This document shows, in pieces, positions 35,752-44,358 of a stretch of 64,000 bases of DNA. The DNA is from Leifsonia sp. 466MF (GTDB taxonomy: Bacteria > Actinomycetota > Actinomycetes > Actinomycetales > Microbacteriaceae): positions 1,054,001 to 1,118,000 of the forward strand of contig NZ_LT629696.1 in assembly GCF_900100265.1 (NCBI RefSeq). The letters run 5' to 3'. Every line of letters starts with the position of its first letter. Position 1 is the stretch's first letter. Position numbers and translations under genes: made by a program. Under the pieces are notes generated by a model. The model saw nothing but the letters and a program-made list of their open reading frames with translations, searched no databases and was not told the DNA's origin.

Positions 35752-36621
35752 GTGAGTGACGTGAACAGTGGAGGAATGGCGACACCCGTGAGCTGGACAC
35801 TCTCGGGGTTCGGCGACGAGATCGACGCGGACCCCGTCGTGCAGACGGCCGTGCTGCAAGCGCTCGGCGCCGGCTTCATCGAGGTGCGGAGTGCGTGGGG
35901 CGTCAACATCGTCGACCTCGACGCGGGGCAGCTCGACCGGCTCTCCGCTGTGTTCGAGGAGCGCGGGATGGGCGTCTCGGCCATCGCCTCGCCGGTCGGC
36001 AAGGTGGATGTGGCGCTGCCGGTGGAGCACGAAGTGGAGCGACTCGGCCGCGCGATCGCCGCGGCCGAACGGCTGGGCGCGCGTCACATCCGGCTGTTCT
36101 CCTTCTTCCGCGCGGACGGCGTCGCGGTGGAGAGCATCCGCGACGACGTGATGGTGCGGATGCGCGCTCTTGCCGACCTCGCCGAGGCGGCCGGCGTGAT
36201 CCTGCTGCACGAGAACGAGAAGGACATCTACGGCGACACTCCGGAGCGCTGCCTCGACATCGTCGAGACCGTCGGCTCCCCGTCCCTCCGTCTGGCCTGG
36301 GACAGCGCGAACTTCGTGCAGGTCGGTGTCGCGCATCCCTTCGACGACGGGTACGCGCTGCTGCGCCCGCACCTGGAGTACCTGCAGGTGAAGGACGCGC
36401 TGTCCGCCACCGGCGAGGTCACCCCGGCCGGGGAGGGCGACGGCCAGGTACTCGAGACCCTGACCGCCCTGCGTGACGACGGCTACACCGGCTTCGCCTC
36501 CCTCGAACCCCACCTCACCGACGTGAACGCGCTCGGCGGCTTCTCCGGGCCGGCGGCCTTCGGGCGGGCCGGACGCGCGTTCCGCCTTCTCACCGACCGG
36601 ATCGGAGTGACCCTCGTATGA
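35752..36621 (+). CDS. Sugar phosphate isomerase/epimerase family protein (TIM barrel)
   Basis: A 289-residue member of the xylose-isomerase-like TIM-barrel superfamily (IolE/IolI type). Metal-binding acids and histidines appear in LLHENEKDIYG, LAWDSANFVQVG and YLQVKDAL, and the end has FASLEPHL. It probably isomerises, epimerises or dehydrates a sugar derivative; the reaction is not known. The GTG at 35752 is 3 nt after the permease stop; a GTG at 35761 or an ATG at 35776 after GGAGGA are alternatives. Its stop overlaps the next gene. Confidence 0.82.
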   Translation: MSDVNSGGMATPVSWTLSGFGDEIDADPVVQTAVLQALGAGFIEVRSAWGVNIVDLDAGQLDRLSAVFEERGMGVSAIASPVGKVDVALPVEHEVERLGRAIAAAERLGARHIRLFSFFRADGVAVESIRDDVMVRMRALADLAEAAGVILLHENEKDIYGDTPERCLDIVETVGSPSLRLAWDSANFVQVGVAHPFDDGYALLRPHLEYLQVKDALSATGEVTPAGEGDGQVLETLTALRDDGYTGFASLEPHLTDVNALGGFSGPAAFGRAGRAFRLLTDRIGVTLV

Positions 36622-37763
36622 CAGACCCCGCCACCACCGCACCCGCGTCGCCGTTGCGCGTCGCCATCGTCGGCTGCGGCATCATCGGCCTCAACCACGC
36701 CCGCGCGATCCTGCGTCATCCGCGCCTCGCGATCACCGCGCTGGTGGATGCGGTGCCCGCGGCCGCGCGCACGCTCGCCGACACGATCGTCGCCGAGTCC
36801 GGCGCCGACCGCCCGGCCGAGTTCTCGACGCTGACCGCGGCGCTCGCCGCCGCCCCGATCGACGTGGTCGTGATCTGCACGCCGAGCGGGCTGCATGTCG
36901 CGGTGGCGCGCGAGGCGATCGCCGCCGGCACGCATGTCGTCATCGAGAAGCCCCTCGACACCGAGATGGGGCGGGCCCGCGAGATCCTCGAGCTCTCCCG
37001 CGCCGCCGAGCGCGACGGTCTCGTCATCTCCGTGATCAGCCAGCACCGCTTCGACCCGGCCTCCCGGGCCGTCGCGGAGGCCGCGCACACGGGCCGGTTC
37101 GGCCGGGTCACGAGCGGCGTCGCGTCGGTGGCCTGGTGGCGCAGCCAGGAGTACTACGACTCCGGGCAGTGGCGCGGCACCTGGGAGCTCGACGGCGGAG
37201 GCGCGCTCATGAACCAGGGCGTCCACACCGTCGATCTGCTGGTCTGGTTCCTCGGCCGCCCGGTCGAGATCACGGCGCACACCGCCCTGCTCGCCCACGA
37301 GCGGGTCGAGGTGGAGGACATCGCGGTCGCGACCATCCGCTTCGAGTCCGGCGCGCTCGCCGTGCTGCATGCGACCACCGCGGCGTTCCCCGGGCTCGCC
37401 GTGCGTATCCAGGTGCACGGCGACCGCGGCTCGGCGATCGTGCACGACGACCAGCTGGAGACGTTCTTCGCCGACGGCGACACCGCCGAGCGCGCCGCCG
37501 ATGTCGTTCCCGCGGCCGAGTTGCGCGGCGGCGACCGCGGGCCGGACGCCTTCGTCATCGGGCACCTGCGGCAGTACGACGACATCGTCGACGCCATCGA
37601 CGGCCGGCGTGCGCCGGGCGTCCGGGTGGAGGACGCGTTCGAGTCTCTCTGCGTCGTCCGCGCCGTCTACCTGTCCGCCACCCTCGGCCGGCCGGTCCGC
37701 TTCGACGAGGTGCTCGCGGGCGAGCTCGACGATGTCGTGGTCACGACGGGGGTGCCGGCATGA
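36618..37763 (+). CDS. Gfo/Idh/MocA family oxidoreductase
   Basis: NAD(P)-dependent sugar dehydrogenase family protein of 381 residues. The Rossmann motif is VAIVGCGIIGLNHARAI (residues 14-30), then ICTPSGLHVAVAREAIAAGTHVVIEKPL with the family's EKP lysine near residue 115. ALMNQGVHTVDLLVWFLG holds the catalytic-site His. The ATG overlaps the upstream stop and its own stop overlaps the next start. Sandwiched between two TIM-barrel isomerases, it may act on the same keto-sugar (inference). Confidence 0.9.
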   Translation: MTDPATTAPASPLRVAIVGCGIIGLNHARAILRHPRLAITALVDAVPAAARTLADTIVAESGADRPAEFSTLTAALAAAPIDVVVICTPSGLHVAVAREAIAAGTHVVIEKPLDTEMGRAREILELSRAAERDGLVISVISQHRFDPASRAVAEAAHTGRFGRVTSGVASVAWWRSQEYYDSGQWRGTWELDGGGALMNQGVHTVDLLVWFLGRPVEITAHTALLAHERVEVEDIAVATIRFESGALAVLHATTAAFPGLAVRIQVHGDRGSAIVHDDQLETFFADGDTAERAADVVPAAELRGGDRGPDAFVIGHLRQYDDIVDAIDGRRAPGVRVEDAFESLCVVRAVYLSATLGRPVRFDEVLAGELDDVVVTTGVPA

Positions 37764-38623
37764 GGTTCTCCGTCTTCACCGCATCCACCCCTGAGTGGAC
37801 GCCCGAAGAGGCCGCGCAGTACCTCGCCGAGCAGGGCTGGGACGGCATCGAGTGGCGGATCACCGACCAGCAGGAGGCCGACGAGCCGGGATTCTGGGCC
37901 GGCAACCGCGCGACCTGGCCGCTGACCGGGCTCGAGGAGCGGCTGGACGACATCGCCCGGATCACGCGCGAGTCGGGACTCGAATTCTCGGGCATCGGCG
38001 GCTACGCCCGCTGCGACCAGCACGACGACGTCGAGCGGATGCTCGCCGCGACCGCGCGACTCGGCGCCCGCCAGGTGCGCGTCACCATGCCGCGGACCGA
38101 TTCCGGGGACTACCGCGCCCTGTTCGCCGCCGCCCGTCGCGACATCGAGTGGGCCGCCGAGCGCGCCGCGCACCACGGCGTGAAGGCGCTGGTCGAGCTC
38201 CACCATGAGACCATCACGCCGTCCGCCTCCGCAGCGTTCCGTCTGCTCGACGGGCTCGAACCGGAACACGTCGGCGTCATCCACGACCTCGGCAACCTCG
38301 TCATCGAGGGGCGCGAGGAGACGCTGGCATCGCTCCAGCTGCTCGGCCCGTACCTGGCGCACGTGCACGTGAAGAACGCCGCGTGGGTGCCGGGGGAGCC
38401 GGACACCGACGGCACCGTCCGCTGGCACCACGAGTGGGCGCCGCTCCGCACCGGCACCGGCGACGTGGATGCGTACTTCCGGGCGCTTCACGCCTTCGGG
38501 TACGACGGCTGGGTCACGTGCGAGGACTTCTCGACCGCGGTTCCGCTCGCGGAGCGCACCCGCGACGACCTCGCCTACCTGCGCGCCGTCGACGCGCGCA
38601 CCCGGCCGACGGCGGCCGCGTGA
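37760..38623 (+). CDS. Second sugar phosphate isomerase/epimerase family protein (TIM barrel)
   Basis: A 287-residue TIM-barrel protein, only distantly like the one at 35752. Conserved metal-site regions are [27 protein letters not shown] and [10 protein letters not shown], with VTCEDFS near the end. The ATG overlaps the upstream stop (ATGA), and its stop overlaps the GTG of the next gene. The exact substrate is unknown. Confidence 0.82.
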   Translation: MRFSVFTASTPEWTPEEAAQYLAEQGWDGIEWRITDQQEADEPGFWAGNRATWPLTGLEERLDDIARITRESGLEFSGIGGYARCDQHDDVERMLAATARLGARQVRVTMPRTDSGDYRALFAAARRDIEWAAERAAHHGVKALVELHHETITPSASAAFRLLDGLEPEHVGVIHDLGNLVIEGREETLASLQLLGPYLAHVHVKNAAWVPGEPDTDGTVRWHHEWAPLRTGTGDVDAYFRALHAFGYDGWVTCEDFSTAVPLAERTRDDLAYLRAVDARTRPTAAA

Positions 38624-39912
38624 CGCCGCCGCCGCGGTCCGCGCGTCACCCCGTCCGGGTCGCCCACCTCGGCCTGGGCGCCTTCCACCGCGCCCACCAG
38701 GCCTGGTACACGCAGGCCGCCGACGACGCGGGCGGCTCCTGGGGCATCGCGGCCTTCACCGGGCGCAGCCCCGAGGCGGCCCGCGTGCTGGCCGCCCAGG
38801 ACGCGGTCTACACACTCGTCGAGCGCGGGGCGGACGGCGACGCGGCCCGGCCGGTGGATGCGCTCAGTCGCGTCCACGACGGCGCCGACCGCGACGCGTG
38901 GCGGGCGACCATCGCCGACCCCGACGTCGCGGTGCTGACGCTGACCGTCACCGAAGCCGGGTACCGGCCGGGCTCCGGCGCTCCGGCCCGGGTGCTCGAC
39001 GGCCTCGCCGCGCGCTCGGCGGCCGGCGCGGGCGGCATCGCGGTCGTCAGCTGCGACAACCTCGCGCGCAACGGCGAGGTGCTCCGGGATTCCGTGCTCG
39101 CGCTCGCCGCGCCCGATGCGGAGCTCTCGGACTGGATCCGCGCCGAGGTGTCCTTCGTCTCGACCATGGTGGACCGGATCACCCCGGCCACCACCGATGC
39201 CGACCGGGCGGAGGTCCGCCGGCTCACCGGCTGGGACGACGCGGCGCCCGTCGTCACCGAGCCGTTCACGGAGTGGGTGCTCGCCGGCGCGTTCCCCGCC
39301 GGACGGCCGGACTGGGAGGCCGGGGGAGCCCGGTTCGTCGCCGATATCGAGCCGTTCGAGCGCCGCAAGCTGTGGCTGCTCAACGCCGGGCACTCCCTGC
39401 TGGCGTACCAGGGGCTGCTGCGCGGTCGCGCGACCGTCGCAGAAGCCGTCGGCGACCCCGCGCTCCGCGACGAGCTGGAGCTGCTCTGGTCGGAGCAGCG
39501 CACCGAGCTCCCGTTCGACGACGCCGTCGTGGACGAGGCGCTCGCCGCCCTGCGCGACCGGTTCGCCAACGGACGCATCGAGCACCGGGTCGCCCAGATC
39601 GGGGCGGACGGCTCGCAGAAGCTCGGGCCGCGCATCGTCGATCCGCTGCGCGCCCGGCTCACGGCCGGACGCCCGCCCGGCACTGCGCAGACGGGCGTGC
39701 TCGCGGCGTGGGCCTTGCACCTCGTCCAGGAGGCCGGCGACCTGCGCGACGCGGGAGCCGCCGACCTGGCCCCGCGACTCCGCGAGGCACGGACCGACGC
39801 CGACCGTGCCGTCCTCGTCCTCGACGCCCTCGCCCCCGACCTCACCGAACGCACCGACCTGGTCGGCCTCATCGCCGACCGCATCGCATCCCTGCAAGGA
39901 GCCCCCGCATGA
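38620..39912 (+). CDS. uxuB: Mannitol dehydrogenase family protein, probable D-mannonate oxidoreductase (fructuronate reductase)
   Basis: A 430-residue long-chain polyol dehydrogenase. It has the family signature [18 protein letters not shown] near the N-terminus, [29 protein letters not shown] and the C-terminal [14 protein letters not shown]. The catalytic Lys is probably in [13 protein letters not shown]. In this context (uxaC and manD) the best assignment is reduction of fructuronate to mannonate; mannitol or tagaturonate activity is not excluded. The GTG 38620 overlaps the preceding stop (GTGA). Confidence 0.82.
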   Translation: MTPPPRSARHPVRVAHLGLGAFHRAHQAWYTQAADDAGGSWGIAAFTGRSPEAARVLAAQDAVYTLVERGADGDAARPVDALSRVHDGADRDAWRATIADPDVAVLTLTVTEAGYRPGSGAPARVLDGLAARSAAGAGGIAVVSCDNLARNGEVLRDSVLALAAPDAELSDWIRAEVSFVSTMVDRITPATTDADRAEVRRLTGWDDAAPVVTEPFTEWVLAGAFPAGRPDWEAGGARFVADIEPFERRKLWLLNAGHSLLAYQGLLRGRATVAEAVGDPALRDELELLWSEQRTELPFDDAVVDEALAALRDRFANGRIEHRVAQIGADGSQKLGPRIVDPLRARLTAGRPPGTAQTGVLAAWALHLVQEAGDLRDAGAADLAPRLREARTDADRAVLVLDALAPDLTERTDLVGLIADRIASLQGAPA

Positions 39913-41168
39913 GAATCACCTCCGTCGACGTCCTCGTCGCCAGCCCCGGCCGCAACTTCGTCACGCTCCGCATCACGACCGACGACGGCGTGGTCGGGCT
40001 CGGCGACGCCACCCTCAACGGCCGCGAGCTCGCCGTCGCCGCCTACCTGAGCGAGCACGTCGTCCCGCTGCTGATCGGACGTGACGCGCACCAGATCGAG
40101 GACACCTGGCAGTACCTGTACCGCGGCGCGTACTGGCGGCGCGGCCCGGTGACGATGGCGTCGATCGCCGCGGTCGACACCGCGCTGTGGGACATCAAAG
40201 CCAAGGTCGCCGGGCTGCCGCTCTACCAGCTGCTCGGCGGCCGCAGCCGGAAGGGATGCCTCACCTACGGTCACGCGTCCGGCGCGGAGCTGCCGGAGCT
40301 GTTCGACTCGGTGCGCGCCCACCTGGAGCAGGGCTACCGCGCCATCCGCATCCAGACCGGGGTGCCCGGCCTCGGATCCGTCTACGGCGTCGCGTCCTCG
40401 CCGAACGCGATCGCCGGAGCGGACCCCCACGCGGGCGGCAGCACCGCGCGGTACGACCACGAACCGGCCCGGCGCAGCGCCGTCCCCGTCGAGGAGCAGT
40501 GGGACACCCGCGCGTATCTGCGCCACATCCCGGGCGTCTTCGAGGCGGTGCGGAACGAGTTCGGACCCGAGCTGCCGCTGCTGCACGACGCGCACCACCG
40601 GCTCACGCCCATCCAGGCCGCGAAGCTCGGCAAGTCGCTGGAGCCGTACGACCTGTTCTGGCTCGAGGATGTGACCCCCGCCGAGAACCAGGCCGTGCTG
40701 CGGCGCGTGCGCGAGCACACCACGACGCCGCTCGCGATCGGCGAGGTCTTCAACACGATCTGGGACTACCGGGAACTGTTCGAGGAGCAGCTGATCGACT
40801 ATGTGCGCAGCCCCGTCACGCACGCGGGAGGCATCACCGGCCTCCGCCGTATCTTCGACTACGCGGCGGTGTACCAGATCAAGTCGGGCGTGCACGGACC
40901 GACCGACGTCTCGCCCGTCGGACTGGCCGCGGCCATCCACCTCGGCGTCGCCATCCCGAACTTCGGCATCCAGGAGTACATGAAGCACAGTCCGGAGACC
41001 GACGAGCTTTTCCGGCCCGGCTACCGGTTCGAGGACGGCCTGCTCGTGCCGGGCGAGGAGCCGGGGCTCGGGGTCGACTACGACGAGGTGCTCGCGGAAT
41101 CCTTCCCGTATCAGGCGGCATACTTGCCGGTGAACCGTCTGCTCGACGGCTCGATGCACGACTGGTGA
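39909..41168 (+). CDS. manD: D-mannonate dehydratase, enolase superfamily (ManD type)
   Basis: Dehydrates D-mannonate to 2-keto-3-deoxygluconate. The 419-residue enolase-superfamily protein has the ManD features [48 protein letters not shown], the metal-site run [41 protein letters not shown] and [13 protein letters not shown]. Some RspA-like homologues have low activity, but the neighbours support mannonate. This replaces the unrelated UxuA dehydratase. The ATG overlaps the uxuB stop by 4 nt. Confidence 0.9.
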   Translation: MRITSVDVLVASPGRNFVTLRITTDDGVVGLGDATLNGRELAVAAYLSEHVVPLLIGRDAHQIEDTWQYLYRGAYWRRGPVTMASIAAVDTALWDIKAKVAGLPLYQLLGGRSRKGCLTYGHASGAELPELFDSVRAHLEQGYRAIRIQTGVPGLGSVYGVASSPNAIAGADPHAGGSTARYDHEPARRSAVPVEEQWDTRAYLRHIPGVFEAVRNEFGPELPLLHDAHHRLTPIQAAKLGKSLEPYDLFWLEDVTPAENQAVLRRVREHTTTPLAIGEVFNTIWDYRELFEEQLIDYVRSPVTHAGGITGLRRIFDYAAVYQIKSGVHGPTDVSPVGLAAAIHLGVAIPNFGIQEYMKHSPETDELFRPGYRFEDGLLVPGEEPGLGVDYDEVLAESFPYQAAYLPVNRLLDGSMHDW

Positions 41169-41193
41169 CCGGGGACGCACGGAAGGAGCGCAC

Positions 41194-41697
41194 GTGGAGC
41201 GTGTGCAGGTGGTGGTGATGGGGGTGTCCGGTTCGGGCAAGAGCACCGTGGGGGAGCTGCTCGCGGCTCGCCTCGGGGTGCCCTTCGTCGACGGCGACGC
41301 GCTGCACCCGCCCGCGAACGTCGCCAAGATGGCCTCGGGCGTGCCGCTGACCGACGACGACCGCATCCCGTGGCTGCGCGAGGTCGGCCGGGTGCTGGAG
41401 ACAGCTGAGCCGGAGGGCGTCGTCGTGGCGTGCTCGGCGCTCAAGCGGGCGTACCGCGACCTGATCCGGTCGGAGGCGCCCGGTGCGGTGTTCGCGGAGC
41501 TCGACGGCTCCCGCGAGCTGCTCGCGTCGCGGATGGCCGCCCGGCCCGGCCACTTCATGCCCGTGTCGCTGCTCGACTCGCAGCTCGCGACCCTCCAGCC
41601 GCTGCAGGACGACGAGACGGGGATGCGCCTCGACGTCGCCACCCCGCCGAGCGAGCTGGCGGACACCATCGCGCGAGAGCTGCCCGCCCGCGCCTGA
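41194..41697 (+). CDS. gntK: Gluconokinase (GntK type)
   Basis: Phosphorylates D-gluconate to 6-phosphogluconate. The 167-residue P-loop kinase has Walker A GVSGSGKST (residues 10-18), DGDALHPPANVAKMASGVPLTDDDR and ACSALKRAYRDLIR, all typical of GntK/IdnK. The GTG follows AAGGAG. It ends the hexuronate operon; gnd, which uses its product, lies about 11 kb away on the other side. It is not of the PfkB type expected for a 2-keto-3-deoxygluconate kinase. Confidence 0.93.
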   Translation: MERVQVVVMGVSGSGKSTVGELLAARLGVPFVDGDALHPPANVAKMASGVPLTDDDRIPWLREVGRVLETAEPEGVVVACSALKRAYRDLIRSEAPGAVFAELDGSRELLASRMAARPGHFMPVSLLDSQLATLQPLQDDETGMRLDVATPPSELADTIARELPARA

Positions 41698-41709
41698 TTC
41701 CGTACCTCT

Positions 41710-41762
41710 GTGGGCCGCAACACGCCGTTGTGGCGCGGCCATAACGGCGTGTTGCGACCCAC
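41710..41762. repeat. Long intergenic palindrome, family B
   Basis: Arms 41710-41733 and 41739-41762 pair at 22 of 24 positions around a 5-nt loop; core GTGGGTCGCAACACGCCGTT. The same element is at 49326-49392. Both lie between convergent genes and end in ACGGATGCG near the stop of the minus-strand gene. There is no T-run. Confidence 0.92.
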
Positions 41763-41777
41763 GGATGCGTGCGGCGG

Positions 41778-42242
41778 TCAGTCCGGCTGGGGCGGCGTCG
41801 CGAGGGCGGCCAGCCGGCTAGCGAACGCGGCCGCATCGACCGGGGCGAAGAACGCCGCGTCGGCCGCTTCGACGTCCGCCGTCGCTCCGCGTGCCGCCGC
41901 GACACCCTCCGCCGTCGGGCGGAGCACGCGCGCACGCCCGTCGGTGGGATGCGGCAGCCGCTCCACCAGCCCCGCACGTTCGAGCGTGCGGACGACCTGC
42001 GAGGTCATCATCGGATCCGTCGCGGCGAAGCCGGCCAGGTCGGCCTGCGTCACCAGCCGCTCGGGCTCCCGATGGCTCAGCCAGGTGAGCGAGGCGAGCA
42101 GCACGTACTGCACGTGCGTCAGCTCGTGCGGGGCGAGTGCTGCGCGCATCGCTGCCTGCCAGCGGTTGGTGACCCGCCAGAGCAGGAGGCCGGGGCTCTG
42201 CGCGGCGACGGGGAACCGGCTGCCGAGGCCGCCGTCAGGCAC
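41778..42242 (-). CDS. MarR family regulator
   Basis: A 154-residue winged-helix protein: LTHVQYVLLASLTWLS, VTQADLAGFAATDPMMTSQVVRTLERAGLVERL and HPTDGRARVLRPTAEG are the MarR elements. The GTG at 42242 overlaps the end of the SRPBCC gene by 8 nt, so the two genes form an operon. A 12-bp palindrome ahead of that operon (42694-42705) is a probable binding site. Confidence 0.88.
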   Translation of the reverse strand: MPDGGLGSRFPVAAQSPGLLLWRVTNRWQAAMRAALAPHELTHVQYVLLASLTWLSHREPERLVTQADLAGFAATDPMMTSQVVRTLERAGLVERLPHPTDGRARVLRPTAEGVAAARGATADVEAADAAFFAPVDAAAFASRLAALATPPQPD

Positions 42243-42669
42243 GGGCCGCCGTGCGGGTCTCGGCCGCGTGGAGCAGCTCGGCCATCGCCACGGGGAAGTC
42301 GCCGGCGATCTGCGGGCCGAGCTCCGGGCCGACCGCGTCGGCGCCATCGCCGTCGATCTCGAGGGTGTGCGTGACCGCCGTCCGGCCGTTCGCCTGGGGC
42401 GCGATCGTGTGCCGGAAGGTGAGGGTCAGCCCGCCGAACGCGGTGCGGTCCGCGTAGACGCGCTCGGGCACGAGCTCCACGATCTCGGAGGTCATGGCGT
42501 CCTGCCCCTGCGGCGTCACGGTGATGGCCGTCCCGACGGCGAAGGGGCCGTGCAGCTCGAAGCGGTCGCTCGCCGGGCCGAGCGGCGTTCCGCTGTGCAG
42601 GTCGCGCAGCGCCGACCAGACCGCAGAGGCGGGGGCGTCCGTCACATCGCCGTACTGAGTGGTCCACAT
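42235..42669 (-). CDS. SRPBCC (START-like) family protein
   Basis: A 144-residue protein of the polyketide-cyclase/START-like helix-grip fold (SRPBCC). It begins TQYGDVTDAPASAVWSALRDL and has ELVPERVYADRT, TLTFRHTIAPQANGRTAVTHTLEIDG and a long C-terminal helix. Such proteins bind hydrophobic ligands; the ligand is not known. It is the first gene of a MarR-controlled pair, divergent from rplY. Confidence 0.82.
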   Translation of the reverse strand: MWTTQYGDVTDAPASAVWSALRDLHSGTPLGPASDRFELHGPFAVGTAITVTPQGQDAMTSEIVELVPERVYADRTAFGGLTLTFRHTIAPQANGRTAVTHTLEIDGDGADAVGPELGPQIAGDFPVAMAELLHAAETRTAARA

Positions 42670-42693
42670 GGTGATCTCCGATCCATAAACTAA

Positions 42694-42705
42694 TAAGCGC
42701 GCTTA
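42694..42705. promoter_or_regulatory. Perfect palindrome TAAGCGCGCTTA, probable MarR operator
   Basis: A 12-bp perfect palindrome 24 bp upstream of the SRPBCC start codon. Around it, ATAA on the left and TTAT on the right extend the symmetry. It also lies about 17 bp before a -10-like TAGACT (42722-42727) of the divergent rplY transcript, at the -35 position, so the regulator could affect both directions. Confidence 0.6.
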
Positions 42706-42721
42706 GCTTATCCCCATCGGG

Positions 42722-42898
42722 TAGACTCGGCAACTGAACTTCGGCGAGGGATGCTGCCCCCAGCATCCGTGATCGACGCGGTGGAGCAGGCTACGCAGTC
42801 TTTCCTCGCGCACTTCGATGCGTTCGAGTCGAACAACAACCACACTGCGGGCCTCGCGGCTCGCCCGACAGCCGGACCACGTCCGGCGAGGAGACACC
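42722..42898 (+). promoter_or_regulatory. rplY promoter and long 5' leader
   Basis: TAGACT at 42722-42727 is a likely -10. It is followed by about 170 nt before the rplY ATG, unlike the leaderless genes nearby. The leader holds a perfect hairpin GGATGCTG-CCCC-CAGCATCC (42749-42768). Its length and the hairpin suggest a regulated leader, possibly autogenous, but no known ribosomal leader was recognised. Confidence 0.45.
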
Positions 42899-43516
42899 AT
42901 GGCAGACGAGTCCAACAAGGTCGCAGCCGAGCTGCGCGAGAGCTTCGGCAAGGGCGCGGCGCGCAAGATCCGTGCCGCCGGCAAGATCCCGGCCGTCATC
43001 TACGGTCACGGCACCGACCCCGTCCACATCACGCTCCCGGCGCACCAGGTCGGCCTGCTGCTCCGCAAGGCGAACGCGGTCCTCGACCTCGACATCGCCG
43101 GCAAGGCCGAGCTCGCGCTCGTCAAGGACGTGCAGAAGGACCCGGTGTCGCAGATCATCGAGCACCTCGACCTCATCCTGATCCGCCGCGGCGAGAAGGT
43201 CACCGTCGAGGTCCCCGTGCACATCGAGGGCGAGCCCTACTCCGGCACGATCGCCATGCTCGAGGTCAGCACCATCCGCCTCGAGACCGAGGCGACCCAC
43301 ATCCCGGAGCGCATCGTCATCGACGTCACCGACGCGGCGGAGGGCACCCAGTACCTCGCGAAGGACTTCGACCTCCCGCAGGGCTCGACCCTGGCCGAGG
43401 ACGAGGACCTCCTCATCGTCAACATCGCGGTGCCGGCTTCCGCCCGCGCCGAGGACGAGGAGACCGCAGCGGCCGAGGCCGCCGCCGACGCCGAGGCCGC
43501 CGGAAGCGCCGAGTAA
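42899..43516 (+). CDS. rplY: 50S ribosomal protein L25/general stress protein Ctc
   Basis: Binds 5S rRNA. The 205-residue product is the long CTC form: an N-terminal L25 domain (AELRESFGKGAARKIRAAGKIPAVIYGHG, about residues 9-37) and a C-terminal beta domain, then an acidic Ala/Glu-rich tail (about 180-205). The ATG at 42899 follows GGCGAGGAG. An upstream in-frame start (42818) would add 27 residues not typical for the family. pth follows 9 nt after the stop. Confidence 0.95.
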   Translation: MADESNKVAAELRESFGKGAARKIRAAGKIPAVIYGHGTDPVHITLPAHQVGLLLRKANAVLDLDIAGKAELALVKDVQKDPVSQIIEHLDLILIRRGEKVTVEVPVHIEGEPYSGTIAMLEVSTIRLETEATHIPERIVIDVTDAAEGTQYLAKDFDLPQGSTLAEDEDLLIVNIAVPASARAEDEETAAAEAAADAEAAGSAE

Positions 43517-43525
43517 GCACCTCCC

Positions 43526-44140
43526 ATGGAATCCACCCGTCAGGCGTCGTCCACGGGACCGTCCGACGGGCCGTGGCTCGTGGTCGGGCTCGGCAACCCC
43601 GGGCCCGGCTACGCCGCCACACGGCACAACGTGGGTCAGATGGTGCTCGACGAGCTCGCCTCGCGCGGCCGTCTCACCTTCAAGACCCACAAGACGAACG
43701 CGACGGTCGCCGAGGGTCGGCTGACCCCCGGCGGCCCGCGTTTCGTCCTGGCCAAACCGAACACGTACATGAACGTGTCCGGCGGGCCGGTGTCGCAGCT
43801 GCTGCGCTTCTACTCGCTCGACCCGTCGCACCTGATCGTGGTGCACGACGAGCTCGACATCCCGTTCGACACCATCCGCCTCAAGCACGGCGGCGGGCAC
43901 GGCGGCCACAACGGCGTCCGCGACGTGATCGCCGCGATCGGCACGGGCGACTTCACGCGCGTGCGCGTCGGCGTCGGCCGGCCGCCCGGTTCATCGGCCG
44001 CGGCCGACCACGTCCTCAAGGGATTCTCGGCGACCGAACGCAAGAACCTCCCGATCCTCGTGGCGGATGCCGCGGATGCGGTCGAGCAGATCGCCGCCGA
44101 CGGCCTCACCACCGCGCAGAACCGCTTCCACGCGCGCTGA
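43526..44140 (+). CDS. pth: Peptidyl-tRNA hydrolase
   Basis: Releases tRNA from peptidyl-tRNA that has left the ribosome. The 204-residue enzyme has VVGLGNPGPGYAATRHNVGQM with the catalytic His, KPNTYMNVSG with the key Asn, VVHDELDIPF with the catalytic Asp, and GGGHGGHNGVRD. About 15 extra residues precede the usual N-terminus. It is co-transcribed with rplY. Confidence 0.96.
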   Translation: MESTRQASSTGPSDGPWLVVGLGNPGPGYAATRHNVGQMVLDELASRGRLTFKTHKTNATVAEGRLTPGGPRFVLAKPNTYMNVSGGPVSQLLRFYSLDPSHLIVVHDELDIPFDTIRLKHGGGHGGHNGVRDVIAAIGTGDFTRVRVGVGRPPGSSAAADHVLKGFSATERKNLPILVADAADAVEQIAADGLTTAQNRFHAR

Positions 44141-44150
44141 CCCGTCCGCC

Positions 44151-44353
44151 GCGAACGGAGGACACCCCGGGCTCAACCGGCCCGAACGCCTCCCTTTCGC
44201 GCGCCCACCGGCGTGTCGAGCCGGAACCTCCTCCCTTTCCCGCACGCGTCGAGGCGGCCGGAAAGGGAGGAGAAATGGGACGGCGTCCCGCGTGTCGGCC
44301 GGAAACGGAGGTGGATGCGGGCGTCAGGCACGCGAATGACCTCCGTTTCCGGC
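44151..44353. repeat. Array of three hairpins with GGAGG/CCTCC cores (family D)
   Basis: Hairpin 1 pairs GCGAACGGAGG (44151-44161) imperfectly with CCTCCCTTTCGC (44189-44200). Hairpin 2 is a perfect 13-bp repeat (44228-44240 with 44260-44272). Hairpin 3 is a perfect 15-bp repeat (44298-44312 with 44339-44353). All three share a G-G-A-A-A/C-G-G-A-G-G core. They fill the 218-bp gap between convergent genes; no gene is supported there. Confidence 0.85.
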
Positions 44354-44358
44354 GGCCG

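Noticed and set aside
41194..41697. gntK as the missing 2-keto-3-deoxygluconate kinase
   Set aside because: Its motifs are those of the GntK P-loop family; the kinase expected for that step is a PfkB-fold protein.
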